From the NCBI GenBank assembly GCA_937995595.1, contig CALKJW010000005.1, positions 62,001-126,000 of the forward strand: 64,000 nt of DNA, in the 5' to 3' direction. Of this stretch, positions 29,417-38,304 are shown one piece after another. Below the pieces are notes generated by a model. It saw only the letters and a list, made by a program, of their open reading frames with translations. It made no database searches and was not told the origin of the DNA. Positions within the stretch are counted from its first letter, which is position 1; every line of letters starts with the position of its first letter. Made by a program: the position numbers and the translations under genes. This DNA is from an uncultured Phycisphaerales bacterium. Its GTDB lineage: Bacteria; Planctomycetota; Phycisphaerae; Phycisphaerales; UBA1924.

Positions 29417-31312
29417 TCAGTTGTCGTCGGTCTTCCTGTCTTCGCCGCGCGGCGAGACGACGTTGAGCCGCTTGCGCATCGTCTCGAGCGAGAACGGCGA
29501 CTCGTCGGGCGTGTTGAAGCCCAGTTCCGTCCGCGTCAGGTTCGCCGCGGTCGAGGGCTGCGCCCGTCGGAACATCTCGATCGTGACCGGGGCGACGCGT
29601 GTGATCACCGCCGCGGCGATGCCGCGGCTGCGCGGGATGGCGACGACCACGGTGCGCCCGTCGCGCGGCGAGTCCACGATCGACACCGTGGGGTCGAGTT
29701 TGCCGGCGACTTCGAGCACCGCCGCGCGGAACTCCTCGGTGTCGACGTTCGCGTCGCGCGGGAACAGGCCGCTGGCCAGCAGCGTCGCCTTCTTGAGCGT
29801 CAGCGGCTCGTCCTCCGCCCGGTCGATCAGCGCGTCCAGCCCGTTGGCGACGACCGCCTCGCGCACCGCGGGAACGCGCTCGCGGAGCCGCTCGAACGCC
29901 GCGAGTTGCCTGAGGTCGCGCACGACTTCGTCGCGGACCTCGTCGACCGAGTCGGGAGCCGCGGCCTTGCGGGCGTCGGTGATGATGTAGTAGTACCTGT
30001 TGCCGCGGAAGTCGGTCGTGGCCTCGGCCGGCACGCCGACCTGCAGGCCCAGATCGCTGGGACCGGCCAGTTCGCGCACGCGGAAGGGCAGCGACGAGAA
30101 CGGCTCGGTCTGCACGCCGCGCTTGAGCGTGCTGGCCCCGATGCCATCCAGGCCGGCGATGTCGCCCTGCACCAGCCAGTCGCCCGTGCGCTTCACGACC
30201 GTCGGGCCGGGGATGCTGATCTGGTGCAGTTCGCGCACGCGCGCCACGACCACGTCGCGGATCGCGGCAAGGTCCGGGCGGGTCTGCGCCCAGTCGTCGG
30301 GCAGGCGCCAGTAGACGCCCTCGGCGGTCGCGCGCCGGAGCGCACGCTCGAACTCGCCGCGGATCACCTGGTCGGCCGTGCGCATCACGCGCTCGACGAC
30401 CTCGTTCTGGACTTCGGTCTCGTAGGGCTTGCGCGCCGCGGCGGGGTCGACGCCCTCGGGCACGTTGCCGCCGGTGGCGCGGATGAAGCGCTTCTGCACC
30501 TCGATCGGGTCGGGCCGCACGGCCGCGGTGATCGCGGCGCGGTCGAGCACGAGCCACTCGATCTTGACGCGGTCGGGGCGGCGGTAGCCGATGCCCAGCT
30601 CGCCCGAGCCGGGCTCGGCGTCGCGGTACCTGGCGAAGTGCGCGGCGATCTGCTCCTCGGTCGGCTCGGGCACGCCCGCCAGTTCGCGGTCGGGCGGGAT
30701 GAACACGTAGTCGATCGAGGCGGACTCGTTGAGCCGCTTCATGCCGACGGCCAGACGGCGGTCGGAGAACCGGGGCGAGCGCTGGTACGCCACCTGCATG
30801 CGGATGACGCCGTGCAGTTTGGAGATGGCCTCGAAGATCTGCTGTTCGCTCAGGCCCGAGCGTTCCTGCACCATGGGCAGGCCGGTCATGATGGCCTGCA
30901 CCATCATGGTCTTCATCTGCTCGACCTCTTCGGGCGACATCTGGAAGACGCGCCCGCTGGCGTAGAGCATCTGGTAGACCAGGTCGGGCAGGAACTCGGT
31001 GCCCTCGCCGCGCCCGGCGATGAACCCGCCGTTCTCGGCCTCGTGCACGAGCAGGAGCCAGTGCTCGGGCCCGCTGACGTTGGAGATCGGCCGCAGTGTT
31101 TCGAACGTGATGAGTTGCAGCGCGTTGTACTCGCGCATCGCCTGCTGGAACTCGACGGCGCCGATTCGCCGCCCGTCGACGCGCATGACGGTGTTGAAGA
31201 TCGGCCGGTTGCCCAACTCCTGGATGGTGGTGGGGAGCAGGAACGCGATCATCAGCAGCGAGCCGCCGACGACCAGGATCCACTTGCTGTACTTGCGCAG
31301 AAACTTGAGCAT
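29417..31312 (-). CDS. PpiD/SurA-like membrane-anchored foldase
   Basis: 631 aa. A single N-terminal membrane helix (about 11-31) with a basic flank (KFLRKYSKW) anchors a large periplasmic part. A SurA-N-type helical region follows (NTVMRVDGRRIGAVEFQQAMREYNAL), and the mid-part has the spacing of a degenerate parvulin domain (FSSLPFRVRELAGPSDLGLQ). It probably helps fold exported proteins, as PpiD does at the Sec exit; isomerase activity is not certain because the active-site residues are not clear. rpsD lies upstream with a 91-bp gap. Confidence 0.82.
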   Translation of the reverse strand: MLKFLRKYSKWILVVGGSLLMIAFLLPTTIQELGNRPIFNTVMRVDGRRIGAVEFQQAMREYNALQLITFETLRPISNVSGPEHWLLLVHEAENGGFIAGRGEGTEFLPDLVYQMLYASGRVFQMSPEEVEQMKTMMVQAIMTGLPMVQERSGLSEQQIFEAISKLHGVIRMQVAYQRSPRFSDRRLAVGMKRLNESASIDYVFIPPDRELAGVPEPTEEQIAAHFARYRDAEPGSGELGIGYRRPDRVKIEWLVLDRAAITAAVRPDPIEVQKRFIRATGGNVPEGVDPAAARKPYETEVQNEVVERVMRTADQVIRGEFERALRRATAEGVYWRLPDDWAQTRPDLAAIRDVVVARVRELHQISIPGPTVVKRTGDWLVQGDIAGLDGIGASTLKRGVQTEPFSSLPFRVRELAGPSDLGLQVGVPAEATTDFRGNRYYYIITDARKAAAPDSVDEVRDEVVRDLRQLAAFERLRERVPAVREAVVANGLDALIDRAEDEPLTLKKATLLASGLFPRDANVDTEEFRAAVLEVAGKLDPTVSIVDSPRDGRTVVVAIPRSRGIAAAVITRVAPVTIEMFRRAQPSTAANLTRTELGFNTPDESPFSLETMRKRLNVVSPRGEDRKTDDN

Positions 31313-31403
31313 CGCGTCCTCCTCGCGCCCCGGCGGCTGGCGCCCGGGGCGGGCGTTGGCCGGGGCGCGCGGCGCGTGCGCCCCGGCAACGGGCCGACAG
31401 GTG

Positions 31404-32003
31404 TTATCGGTAGAACTCGATGATCAGGTTCGCGTTCACGTCGAACGGGATCTGGTCCGACGTCGGCAGGGCGATCACGCGGGTCGTCAGTTCGCCCGGG
31501 TTGAAGTCGATCCACCCCGGCACCTCGTGCCCGGAGAGCGACTCCATGTTCTCGCGGACGAGTTTGTGGATCCGCGGCTTGAGCGTGATCACGTCGCCGA
31601 CCTGCACGGTGTACGACGGCCGGTCGCACTTCTTGCCGTTCACCAGCACGTGTCCGTGCGCGACGATCTGCCGGGCCGCCCAGATGGTCCGTGCCATGCC
31701 CGTGCGGCGGATGACGTTGTCCAGCCGGCTCTCCAGCAGGCGCTGCAGGATCTCGCCGGTGTTGCCCGGCAGGCGCGTCGCCTCGGCGATGTAGCGGCGG
31801 AACTGGCGCTCCAGCACGCTGTAGTGGAACTTGAGTTTCTGCTTCTCGTTCATGCGCAGGCCGTAGTCGCGCAGACGACGGCCGCGGTACCCGTGCATGC
31901 CGGGGTACACCAGCGCACGCTTGGTCGTGTGCTTGGGGATGTCCTCGATCGGCGAGCCGATGCGGCGGGAGAGTTTGAGTTTCGGGCCTGTGTAACGAGC
32001 CAT
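31404..32003 (-). CDS. rpsD: 30S ribosomal protein S4
   Basis: 199 aa. It starts MARYTGPKLKLSRRIGSPI and has the S4 RNA-binding domain: RLDNVIRRTGMARTIWAARQIVAHGHVLVNGKK. The N-terminal cysteines of the zinc-binding S4 form are absent (C-minus type). It nucleates 30S assembly on the 5' domain of 16S rRNA. GGAAGGAG gives a strong ribosome binding site. It is isolated here rather than inside an S13-S11-rpoA operon. The leader holds a hairpin (32055-32079). Confidence 0.97.
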   Translation of the reverse strand: MARYTGPKLKLSRRIGSPIEDIPKHTTKRALVYPGMHGYRGRRLRDYGLRMNEKQKLKFHYSVLERQFRRYIAEATRLPGNTGEILQRLLESRLDNVIRRTGMARTIWAARQIVAHGHVLVNGKKCDRPSYTVQVGDVITLKPRIHKLVRENMESLSGHEVPGWIDFNPGELTTRVIALPTSDQIPFDVNANLIIEFYR

Positions 32004-32054
32004 GGCGGCGCTCCTTCCGTCCCCGGGCGCGGGGCCGTTGGCCCTCGCCGGGGT

Positions 32055-32079
32055 GCCCGCCGTCTGTGGAGCGGCGGGC
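32055..32079 (-). promoter_or_regulatory. Hairpin in the leader of rpsD
   Basis: GCCCGCCG (32055-32062) pairs perfectly with CGGCGGGC (32072-32079) around a 9-nt loop, about 50 nt before the rpsD start. S4 represses its own operon in other bacteria through mRNA structure; whether this hairpin does so is speculation. The 191-bp gap to the next gene holds nothing else. Confidence 0.3.
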
Positions 32080-32194
32080 GATCTGTGCCGGGTGGCCGCG
32101 GCTGCGGTCCGGCGGGTTCAAGAAGATCCGGGCAATCCCAGAATGTGAGGGCGATTGAAGGCCGCGCACGGGCGCGGGTCAAACCCGGCGGCGT

Positions 32195-33214
32195 TCAGGC
32201 CTTGGGGGCGGGCACGAACAGCGCGGGCGTCACGAGATTGGCCGGGTCGATCCGGCCGGCCTCGAAACCGTCGGCGTTGGCGATGGTTGTCTGGGCGATG
32301 TTCGCCATCGCCTCGCGCGTGAAGAAGCCCTGATGAGCCGTGATCAGCACATTGGGAAACGTCAGCAGTCGGGCGAACACGTCGTCGTGCAGGACCTCCT
32401 CCGACAGGTCGCGGAAGAACAGGTCCGCTTCCTCCTCGTACACGTCGAGCCCGACCGCGCCCAGTCGGCCGGCCTTGAGCGCGCCGATCAGCGCCCGGGT
32501 GTCGATCAGCGCGCCGCGCCCGGTGTTGATCAGCATCGCGCCCGGACGCATCGAGCGCAGCGCGGCGTCGTTGATCAGGTGGCGCGTCGAGGGCGTCAGC
32601 GGGCAGTGCAGCGTCACGATGTCGCTGCCGGAGAGCAGCGCAGACAGCGGCACGTACTCCGCGCCCAGTTCGCGGCACTCGGCGCACGGGGCGGGGTCGA
32701 ACGCCAGCACTCGGCACCCGAAGCCGCGCATGATGCGGACCACGCACTGGCCGATCTTTCCCGTGCCCACCACGCCGACGGTCTTGCCGAACAGGTCGAA
32801 ACCCATCAGGCCGTCGAGCGCGAAGTTATGCTCGCGCACGCGGTTGTAGGCCCGGTGGATCTTGCGGTTCAGGCACAGCATCAACGCGACGGTGTGCTCG
32901 GCCACGGCGTGCGGCGAGTACGCCGGGACGCGCGCGACCGCCAGCCCAAGCCTCGCCGCGGCGTCGACGTCGACGTGGTTGAACCCCGCCGACCGCAGCG
33001 CGACCAGTCGCACGCCCGCGCGGGCGAGGGCTTCCAGGCACGGCGCGTCGAGCCGGTCGTTCACGAACGCGCACACGCCCGCGCACCCCGCCGCCCCGGG
33101 CGCCGTCGAGGCGTCCAGACGCTGGGGGAGGAAGACCAGCTCGTGCCGGCCCGCCGCGGCGGCCAGGAAGGGCTCGTGCTCGAACGGCTTGGCGCTGAAG
33201 AACGCGATGCGCAT
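32195..33214 (-). CDS. D-2-hydroxyacid dehydrogenase, D-lactate dehydrogenase type
   Basis: 339 aa. The NAD site is [11 protein letters not shown]; the catalytic Arg is in [10 protein letters not shown], Glu in [11 protein letters not shown] and His in [15 protein letters not shown], the last phrase being characteristic of LdhA-like D-lactate dehydrogenases. It reduces pyruvate or another 2-oxoacid to the D-hydroxyacid. An internal Cys pair ([10 protein letters not shown]) sits in the cofactor domain. It diverges from purF; the 79-bp gap contains the purF -10. The substrate is inferred from the family. Confidence 0.88.
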   Translation of the reverse strand: MRIAFFSAKPFEHEPFLAAAAGRHELVFLPQRLDASTAPGAAGCAGVCAFVNDRLDAPCLEALARAGVRLVALRSAGFNHVDVDAAARLGLAVARVPAYSPHAVAEHTVALMLCLNRKIHRAYNRVREHNFALDGLMGFDLFGKTVGVVGTGKIGQCVVRIMRGFGCRVLAFDPAPCAECRELGAEYVPLSALLSGSDIVTLHCPLTPSTRHLINDAALRSMRPGAMLINTGRGALIDTRALIGALKAGRLGAVGLDVYEEEADLFFRDLSEEVLHDDVFARLLTFPNVLITAHQGFFTREAMANIAQTTIANADGFEAGRIDPANLVTPALFVPAPKA

Positions 33215-33257
33215 GACGTGTCCCTCCGCGCGGCCGATCCGCGTGGGCCGCCGCCGC

Positions 33258-33263
33258 TACACT
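33258..33263 (+). promoter_or_regulatory. -10-like TACACT for purF
   Basis: TACACT lies 30 nt before the GTG at 33294. The predicted short leader (about 24 nt) includes CGGAG 7 nt before the start. It is the same hexamer as the leaderless genes but with a leader. Confidence 0.45.
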
Positions 33264-33293
33264 AGTCCTCCCACGCCGCGCCCGGAGCACACC

Positions 33294-34847
33294 GTGAACG
33301 TCGCCCGCCTGCCCCTGCCGGTACTTTCGCCCATCGGGCGAGGGTGCGTGCAGCGCGCGGGCGCGGAGAAGAAGGACAAGTGCGGCGTCTTCGGCATCTG
33401 GGGCGGTCCGGAGCCGGCGACGCTGGTCTACATGGGGCTGTACGCCCAGCAGCACCGCGGGCAGGAGAGCGCGGGCATCGCCGTCAGCAACGGGAGATCG
33501 CTCGTGGCCCACACGGGCATGGGCCTGGTTCCCGAGATCTTCGACCAGCACACGCTGGCGCAACTCGAGGCGGCGTGCCTGACGCCGGAGGAACTCGCCG
33601 CGCTCAACGGCAAGCGGCTGATGAGCGGCGCGGTGAAGACCGGGCCGGGGTGCGGCGCGATCGGGCACAACCGGTATTCGACGGCCGGCGGCTCGACCTC
33701 GTGCAACGCCCAACCACTGCTCGAGCAGTACATCGGCGGGCAGGTGGCGCTGGCGCACAACGGCAACCTCATCAACGCGCAGGCGTTCCGCGACCTGTTC
33801 GAGAGGGCCGGGCACCTGTTCCACACGACCAGCGACACCGAGGTCATCATCCACCTGCTCGCCAGCCCTGCGCAGCAGGGCGCGGTCGATCCCATCGCCG
33901 CGACACTGCGGCACCTGCAGGGGGCGTTCAGCCTCGTCTTCCTGTTCCCCGACCGCATCGAGGCGGCGCGCGACCCGTGGGGCTGGCGGCCGCTGGTGCT
34001 GGGCCGCATGCCCGACGGGCGCAACGTCGTCGCCAGCGAGACCGTCGCGCTCGACGTGATCGGCGCCAAGGTCGTGCGCGAGGTCGCGCCCGGCGAGATC
34101 GTGACGCTCTCCGATCGGGGCGTGTCGTCGCGGCGCTTCGCCGATGTCGCCGACCGCCCGGCGCACTGCGTGTTCGAGCACGTCTACTTCGCCAACCCCG
34201 CCAGTTACGTGTTCGGCCAGAACGTGCAGGTGGTGCGCGAGGAACTGGGCGCGGCGCTGGCGCGCGAGGCCGCGGTGCAGGCCGACTACGTGATGCCGAT
34301 GCCGGACTCCGGCAGGTCCGCCGCGGCGGGGTACGCGCGGGCCAGCGGCATCCCGTACCGCGAGGGCATCGTGCCCAATCGCTACGTGGGCCGGACGTTC
34401 ATCAAGCCGACGCAGGCCGAGCGTTCCGCCGCGGTGCGGCTCAAACTCAACACCATCCGCGACATCGTCGAGGGCAAGCGGCTGGTGGTGGTGGACGACT
34501 CGATCGTCCGCGGCACGACGACGCGCGTGAAGATGGACCAGTTGCGGCAGGCCGGGGCGAAGGAGATCCACCTGCGGATCTCGTGTCCGCCGATCCGCCA
34601 CCCGTGCCACTTCGGGGTCGACTTCGCGACGCGGGATCAACTCATCGCGCACGAAAAGAGCGTCGACGAGATCCGCGAGTATCTCGGGGTCGATTCGCTG
34701 CACTTCCTCTCGCTCGAAGGTCTGCTGGCGTGCATGAACCGTCCGGCGTCGCACTACTGCACGGCGTGCTACGACGGTGACTACCGGCTCGACCCGGATC
34801 ACCCGGTGACGAGCGAGGTGGCGACGAGCCAGATGATGATGTTCTGA
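33294..34847 (+). CDS. purF: Amidophosphoribosyltransferase
   Basis: 517 aa from GTG 33294. It makes phosphoribosylamine from PRPP and glutamine, the first step of purine synthesis. The glutaminase Cys is in KCGVFGIWGG; about 30 residues precede it and must be removed as a propeptide, longer than the 11 residues in Bacillus. Other motifs are QQHRGQESAGI, GHNRYSTAGG and the PRPP loop VVVDDSIVRGTT. The cysteines that hold a 4Fe-4S cluster in the Bacillus type are present: HCVFEH, RHPCHFG and CTAC near the C-terminus. The start could be further inside (GTG before QRAG). Confidence 0.94.
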   Translation: MNVARLPLPVLSPIGRGCVQRAGAEKKDKCGVFGIWGGPEPATLVYMGLYAQQHRGQESAGIAVSNGRSLVAHTGMGLVPEIFDQHTLAQLEAACLTPEELAALNGKRLMSGAVKTGPGCGAIGHNRYSTAGGSTSCNAQPLLEQYIGGQVALAHNGNLINAQAFRDLFERAGHLFHTTSDTEVIIHLLASPAQQGAVDPIAATLRHLQGAFSLVFLFPDRIEAARDPWGWRPLVLGRMPDGRNVVASETVALDVIGAKVVREVAPGEIVTLSDRGVSSRRFADVADRPAHCVFEHVYFANPASYVFGQNVQVVREELGAALAREAAVQADYVMPMPDSGRSAAAGYARASGIPYREGIVPNRYVGRTFIKPTQAERSAAVRLKLNTIRDIVEGKRLVVVDDSIVRGTTTRVKMDQLRQAGAKEIHLRISCPPIRHPCHFGVDFATRDQLIAHEKSVDEIREYLGVDSLHFLSLEGLLACMNRPASHYCTACYDGDYRLDPDHPVTSEVATSQMMMF

Positions 34848-34859
34848 ATGGTGCTGGTG

Positions 34860-34880
34860 GGGCAGGCGTCCCGCCTGCCC
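34860..34880. repeat. REP-like palindrome, copy 1
   Basis: GGGCAGGCG, a 3-nt loop TCC, then CGCCTGCCC: a 9-bp perfect hairpin 13 nt after the purF stop. The same kind of G-C-rich hairpin with a short loop recurs at 48319 and 48388. It may also help terminate purF. Confidence 0.6.
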
Positions 34881-34888
34881 ATTGCTTG

Positions 34889-35047
34889 GTGCCGACGGGC
34901 GCTGAGCAACTCGCCGGGCACATCGACAGTTTCACGCGCGGCGTGCGAGGGTTCGCCAACGAGCGTGGGTGCGAGGTCGAGGAAGTGGTGATGCGGCTGG
35001 CGCGATCTCCAGTCGCGGAGAATGCTCAACCCGGCATCGCGGGATAG
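34889..35047 (+). pseudogene. Possible coding remnant in the purF-OYE gap
   Basis: A 52-codon open stretch from GTG 34889 reads plausibly as protein (AEQLAGHIDSFTRGVRGFAN, then EVEEVVMRLARSP) and overlaps the stop of the convergent reductase gene by 22 bp. It has no ribosome binding site and no recognised family. It could be the eroded C-terminal end of a lost gene or chance. Confidence 0.2.
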
Positions 35048-36096
35048 TCCGTGTACCCCTCCGGCCCCGGCGTGTAGAACAGTTCGGGACGCGGATCGTT
35101 GAGCGGGGCGTGCTCGCGCAGCCGCCGCGGCAGGTCCGGGTTGGCGATGAACAAACGCCCGAACGCCGCGCCGTCCGCCCCGCCGGCGTCGAGCGCGGCC
35201 TGCGCACTCTCGCCGGTCAACCCCTCGTTGACGATGTACGCCCCGCCTCCGGCGAGGCGGAACTCGTGCCGGAGTGTCGGCGCGAGCCAGTCGGGCCCGA
35301 TCGACTCGCGCGCGCAGATGAACGCGAGCCGGCGCCGGCCGAGTTCGCGCGCAACGTACGTGAACGTCTCCGCCCGGTGCGAGTCGCCCATGGAGTGAAA
35401 GTCGGCGCGCGGCGCAAGGTGCATGCCCACGCGCCCCGCGCCCCACACGTCGGCGCACGCGTCGGCGACTTCGAGCATCAGGCGGGCGCGATTCGCGACC
35501 GAACCGCCGTAGGCGTCGGTGCGCTTGTTGGTCGAATCCTGCAGGAACTGGTCGAGCAGGTAGCCGTTGGCCCCGTGGATCTCGACGCCGTCAAAGCCGG
35601 CGCGCTCCGCGTTCGCCGCGCCGTGCCGGAACGCGGCGACGACGCCGGGGATCTCGCCTGTCTCCAGCGCCCGCGGCGTGACGTACGGCCTCTGCGGGCG
35701 CACGCCCGAGACGAAGCCCTGCATCGCGATCGCGCTGGGCGCGACGGGCAGCTCGCCGTTCAGGTACATCGGGTCCGACACGCGGCCGACGTGCCAGAGT
35801 TGCAGGAAGATGCGACCGCCTGCGCGGTGGACGGCTTCCGTCACGCGCTGCCAGCCTTCGACCTGCTCATCGGACCAGATGCCCGGCGTTCTGGCGTAGC
35901 CCACGCCCATCGGGTCGACGGAGGTGGCCTCGGTGAGGATCAGCCCGGCGCTGGCGCGCTGGCGGTAGTACTCCATCATGAGCGCGTTGGGCACGCGCCC
36001 CGGGTTGTCGGCGCGGCAGCGCGTCAGCGGCGCCATCAGCACGCGGTTGGGCAGTTCGAGTTCGCCGAGTCGGATCGGGTCAAAGAGCGTGGGCAT
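35026..36096 (-). CDS. Old yellow enzyme family alkene reductase (NADH:flavin oxidoreductase)
   Basis: 356 aa TIM barrel with FMN. PNRVLMAPLTRCRA is the N-terminal signature; FLQLWHVGRVS, the His-Asn region EIHGANGYLLDQFLQDSTNKRTDAYGG is split here as EIHGANGY and DQFLQDSTNKRTD; the phosphate loop is GGADGAAFGRLFIANPDLP. It resembles N-ethylmaleimide reductase (NemA) and reduces activated C=C bonds of enones or nitro compounds. ATG 36096 lies 20 bp after the stop of the zinc alcohol dehydrogenase gene; the two probably form an operon for detoxifying aldehydes and enones. Confidence 0.93.
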   Translation of the reverse strand: MPTLFDPIRLGELELPNRVLMAPLTRCRADNPGRVPNALMMEYYRQRASAGLILTEATSVDPMGVGYARTPGIWSDEQVEGWQRVTEAVHRAGGRIFLQLWHVGRVSDPMYLNGELPVAPSAIAMQGFVSGVRPQRPYVTPRALETGEIPGVVAAFRHGAANAERAGFDGVEIHGANGYLLDQFLQDSTNKRTDAYGGSVANRARLMLEVADACADVWGAGRVGMHLAPRADFHSMGDSHRAETFTYVARELGRRRLAFICARESIGPDWLAPTLRHEFRLAGGGAYIVNEGLTGESAQAALDAGGADGAAFGRLFIANPDLPRRLREHAPLNDPRPELFYTPGPEGYTDYPAMPG

Positions 36097-36116
36097 GGCG
36101 TCGTGTTCGCACGGAG

Positions 36117-37172
36117 TCACTTCAGCGATGCCATGTCGATGACGAAGCGGTACCGCACGTCGCTCCGCAGCATCCGCTCGTAGGCCTCGTTGATCTTCTG
36201 GATGGGGATCATCTCGATGTCGCTGACGATGTTGTGCGTGGCGCAGAAGTCGAGCATCTCCTGCGTCTCGGGCAGGCCGCCGATGGCCGAGCCCGCGATG
36301 CTGCACCGCTTCATGAGCAGCGGCCACACGCCCGGCGACGGGTGCGGGTGCGCCGGGGCGCCGACAAGGCAGAGCGTGCCGTCGAGCCGCAGCAGGTTCG
36401 TGTACGCGTCGAGGTTGTGCGACGCCGCGACGGTGTCGAGGATGAAGTCGAAACTGCCCGCGTGCCTGCTCATCGCGTCGGCGTTCTTCGAGATCACCAC
36501 CTCGTCGGCGCCCAGCCGCCTGCCGTCGGCGACCTTGCTCTCGCTGGTCGTGAACAGCACGGTGTGACAGCCGAAGGCGTGCGCGAACTTCACGCCCATG
36601 TGCCCCAGCCCGCCGAGCCCGACGATGCCGACCTTCTTCCCCTTGGTCGCGCCCCAGTGACGGAGCGGCGAATACGTCGTGATGCCCGCGCACAGCAGCG
36701 GCGCCGCCGCGGCGAGGTCGAGGTTCTCCGGCACCTTCAGCACAAAGCGCTCATCGACGGTGATCGCCTTGCTGTACCCGCCGTAGGTCATCTGGCCGGG
36801 GAAGTGCGGGTCGGGGCTCGAGTACGTCAGCGTCATGCCCCTCTCGCAGTACTGCTCCAGCCCGCGCGTGCACGATTCGCAGGCGCGGCAGGAATCAACC
36901 AGGCAGCCCACGGCGCTTCGGTCGCCGACCTTGAACTTCTTGACGTTTGCGCCGACCTTCGTCACCCGGCCGACGATCTCGTGCCCCGGCACCACGGGGA
37001 ACTGGATGAACTCCCACTCGCCGCGGGCCGAGTGCAGGTCGGAGTGGCAGACGCCGCAGTAGAGGATCTCCATCTGCACGTCGTTGGGGCCGGGGTCGCG
37101 CCGGTCGATGGTGATCGGGGCGAGGGGGGTCTTGCCGGTCTGTGCGGCGTACGCGGCGGCTTTGAAGGGCAT
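36117..37172 (-). CDS. Zinc-dependent NAD(P) alcohol/aldehyde dehydrogenase (YahK/Ahr-like)
   Basis: 351 aa medium-chain dehydrogenase. Catalytic zinc ligands are Cys in LYCGVCHSDLH, His in PGHEIVG and Cys near LLCAGITTYSPL; structural zinc cysteines are in SCRACESCTRGLEQYC. The cofactor site is GLGGLGHMGVKFAHA. The sequence resembles YahK/AdhC aldehyde reductases, usually NADPH-dependent. It is the first gene of the pair with the alkene reductase. The gap of 140 bp to the divergent mqnD-like gene contains no obvious minus-strand -10. Confidence 0.93.
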   Translation of the reverse strand: MPFKAAAYAAQTGKTPLAPITIDRRDPGPNDVQMEILYCGVCHSDLHSARGEWEFIQFPVVPGHEIVGRVTKVGANVKKFKVGDRSAVGCLVDSCRACESCTRGLEQYCERGMTLTYSSPDPHFPGQMTYGGYSKAITVDERFVLKVPENLDLAAAAPLLCAGITTYSPLRHWGATKGKKVGIVGLGGLGHMGVKFAHAFGCHTVLFTTSESKVADGRRLGADEVVISKNADAMSRHAGSFDFILDTVAASHNLDAYTNLLRLDGTLCLVGAPAHPHPSPGVWPLLMKRCSIAGSAIGGLPETQEMLDFCATHNIVSDIEMIPIQKINEAYERMLRSDVRYRFVIDMASLK

Positions 37173-37298
37173 GAGGGGCTCTCTGGTTTGTGGCGCGATG
37201 GCCGGCAGGCGCAGGCGACATGCGACGGGTCATGGAAGCGTTCGCACCGGCGGGTGTCAAACACAGAGCGAGGTTCGGTTGTCGCTCGACGCGGCGAG

Positions 37299-37304
37299 TA
37301 CCAT
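37299..37304 (+). promoter_or_regulatory. -10-like TACCAT, leaderless start of the mqnD-like gene
   Basis: TACCAT ends 8 nt before ATG 37313, with no ribosome binding site between. Confidence 0.45.
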
Positions 37305-37312
37305 GCGGCCGG

Positions 37313-38266
37313 ATGTCGTCCGCTGCTCGCCACACGCTCACGCTCGCGCACTCGCCCGACCCGGACGACGTGTTCATGTGGTGGCCGATCACCGGGAAGA
37401 TCGATCCGATCAGGAAGGACGAACGCGGCTTCGGCGTGGTGGTCGAGCCGGCGCGGATCGACACCGCGCGATTCGCCTTCCGTGCGCTGGCCGAGGACAT
37501 CGCGGTGCTGAACCGGCGCGCGATCGAGCGTGGCGACCTCGACATCACCGCGCTCTCCATGTTCACGTGGGCCCACGTGCGCGACCGCTACCAACTCACC
37601 GCCTGCGGGAGTTCGATGGGCGAGGGGTACGGCCCGAAGGTCGTGTGCCGCCGCGGCGAGGCGGACCGGCCCGTGCGCACCATCGCCGTGCCCGGCGTGA
37701 AGACGACCGCGTTCCTGTTGTGGCGTCTGTGGGAAGAGCAGCGCGGCGCGACCTCTGCCATGAGAGCGCCGCACGCGCCGCGCGTCGTCGAACTCCCGTT
37801 CGATCAGATTCTCGAAGCGGTGTCGCGCGGCGTCGCCGACCGCGGCCTGCTCATCCACCAGTCGCAACTCACGTACGCGAGCCTGGGGCTGGAGCAGATC
37901 GTCGATCTCGGGCGGTGGTGGGGGGAGCGCACGGGTCTGCCCCTGCCGCTGGGCGGGAACGCCGTGCGGCGCGATCTGGAAGCGCGTCTCGGGCCCGGTG
38001 CGATCCGCGAGATCGTCGCGCTGCTCGATCGTTCGATCGCGTACGCGCTGGAGCGCCGCGACGAGTCGGTGCGCTACTGCATGAACTTCGCGCCCGAGAT
38101 CGACCGCGCGCAGGCCGAGCGGTACATCGACATGTACGTCAGCCCGCTGACGGTGGACATGGGCGCTCGCGGCGAGGCCGCGCTGCGAAGGCTGTTCGAC
38201 GAAGCCGCGCGGCTCGACCTCGCGCCCGCAGTGGGAACCATCGACATCGCGCGTGCGTATGGTTGA
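37313..38266 (+). CDS. mqnD: Menaquinone biosynthesis enzyme, MqnD family (futalosine pathway)
   Basis: 317 aa periplasmic-binding-protein-like fold without a signal peptide, as in MqnA and MqnD. The N-terminus TLTLAHSPDPDDVFMWWPI corresponds to the MqnD pattern S-x-PNDTF, which separates it from MqnA. MqnD forms 1,4-dihydroxy-6-naphthoate from cyclic de-hypoxanthine futalosine. The start is set by the TACCAT element 8 nt upstream, since the open frame reaches 123 nt further. It implies menaquinone-based respiration. The other mqn genes are not in the window. The following transglutaminase-like gene starts at or just after its stop. Confidence 0.85.
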   Translation: MSSAARHTLTLAHSPDPDDVFMWWPITGKIDPIRKDERGFGVVVEPARIDTARFAFRALAEDIAVLNRRAIERGDLDITALSMFTWAHVRDRYQLTACGSSMGEGYGPKVVCRRGEADRPVRTIAVPGVKTTAFLLWRLWEEQRGATSAMRAPHAPRVVELPFDQILEAVSRGVADRGLLIHQSQLTYASLGLEQIVDLGRWWGERTGLPLPLGGNAVRRDLEARLGPGAIREIVALLDRSIAYALERRDESVRYCMNFAPEIDRAQAERYIDMYVSPLTVDMGARGEAALRRLFDEAARLDLAPAVGTIDIARAYG

Positions 38267-38304
38267 GCGACGCTGCGGCGGCCCGCCGCCGGAGCAAACC
38301 TTCG

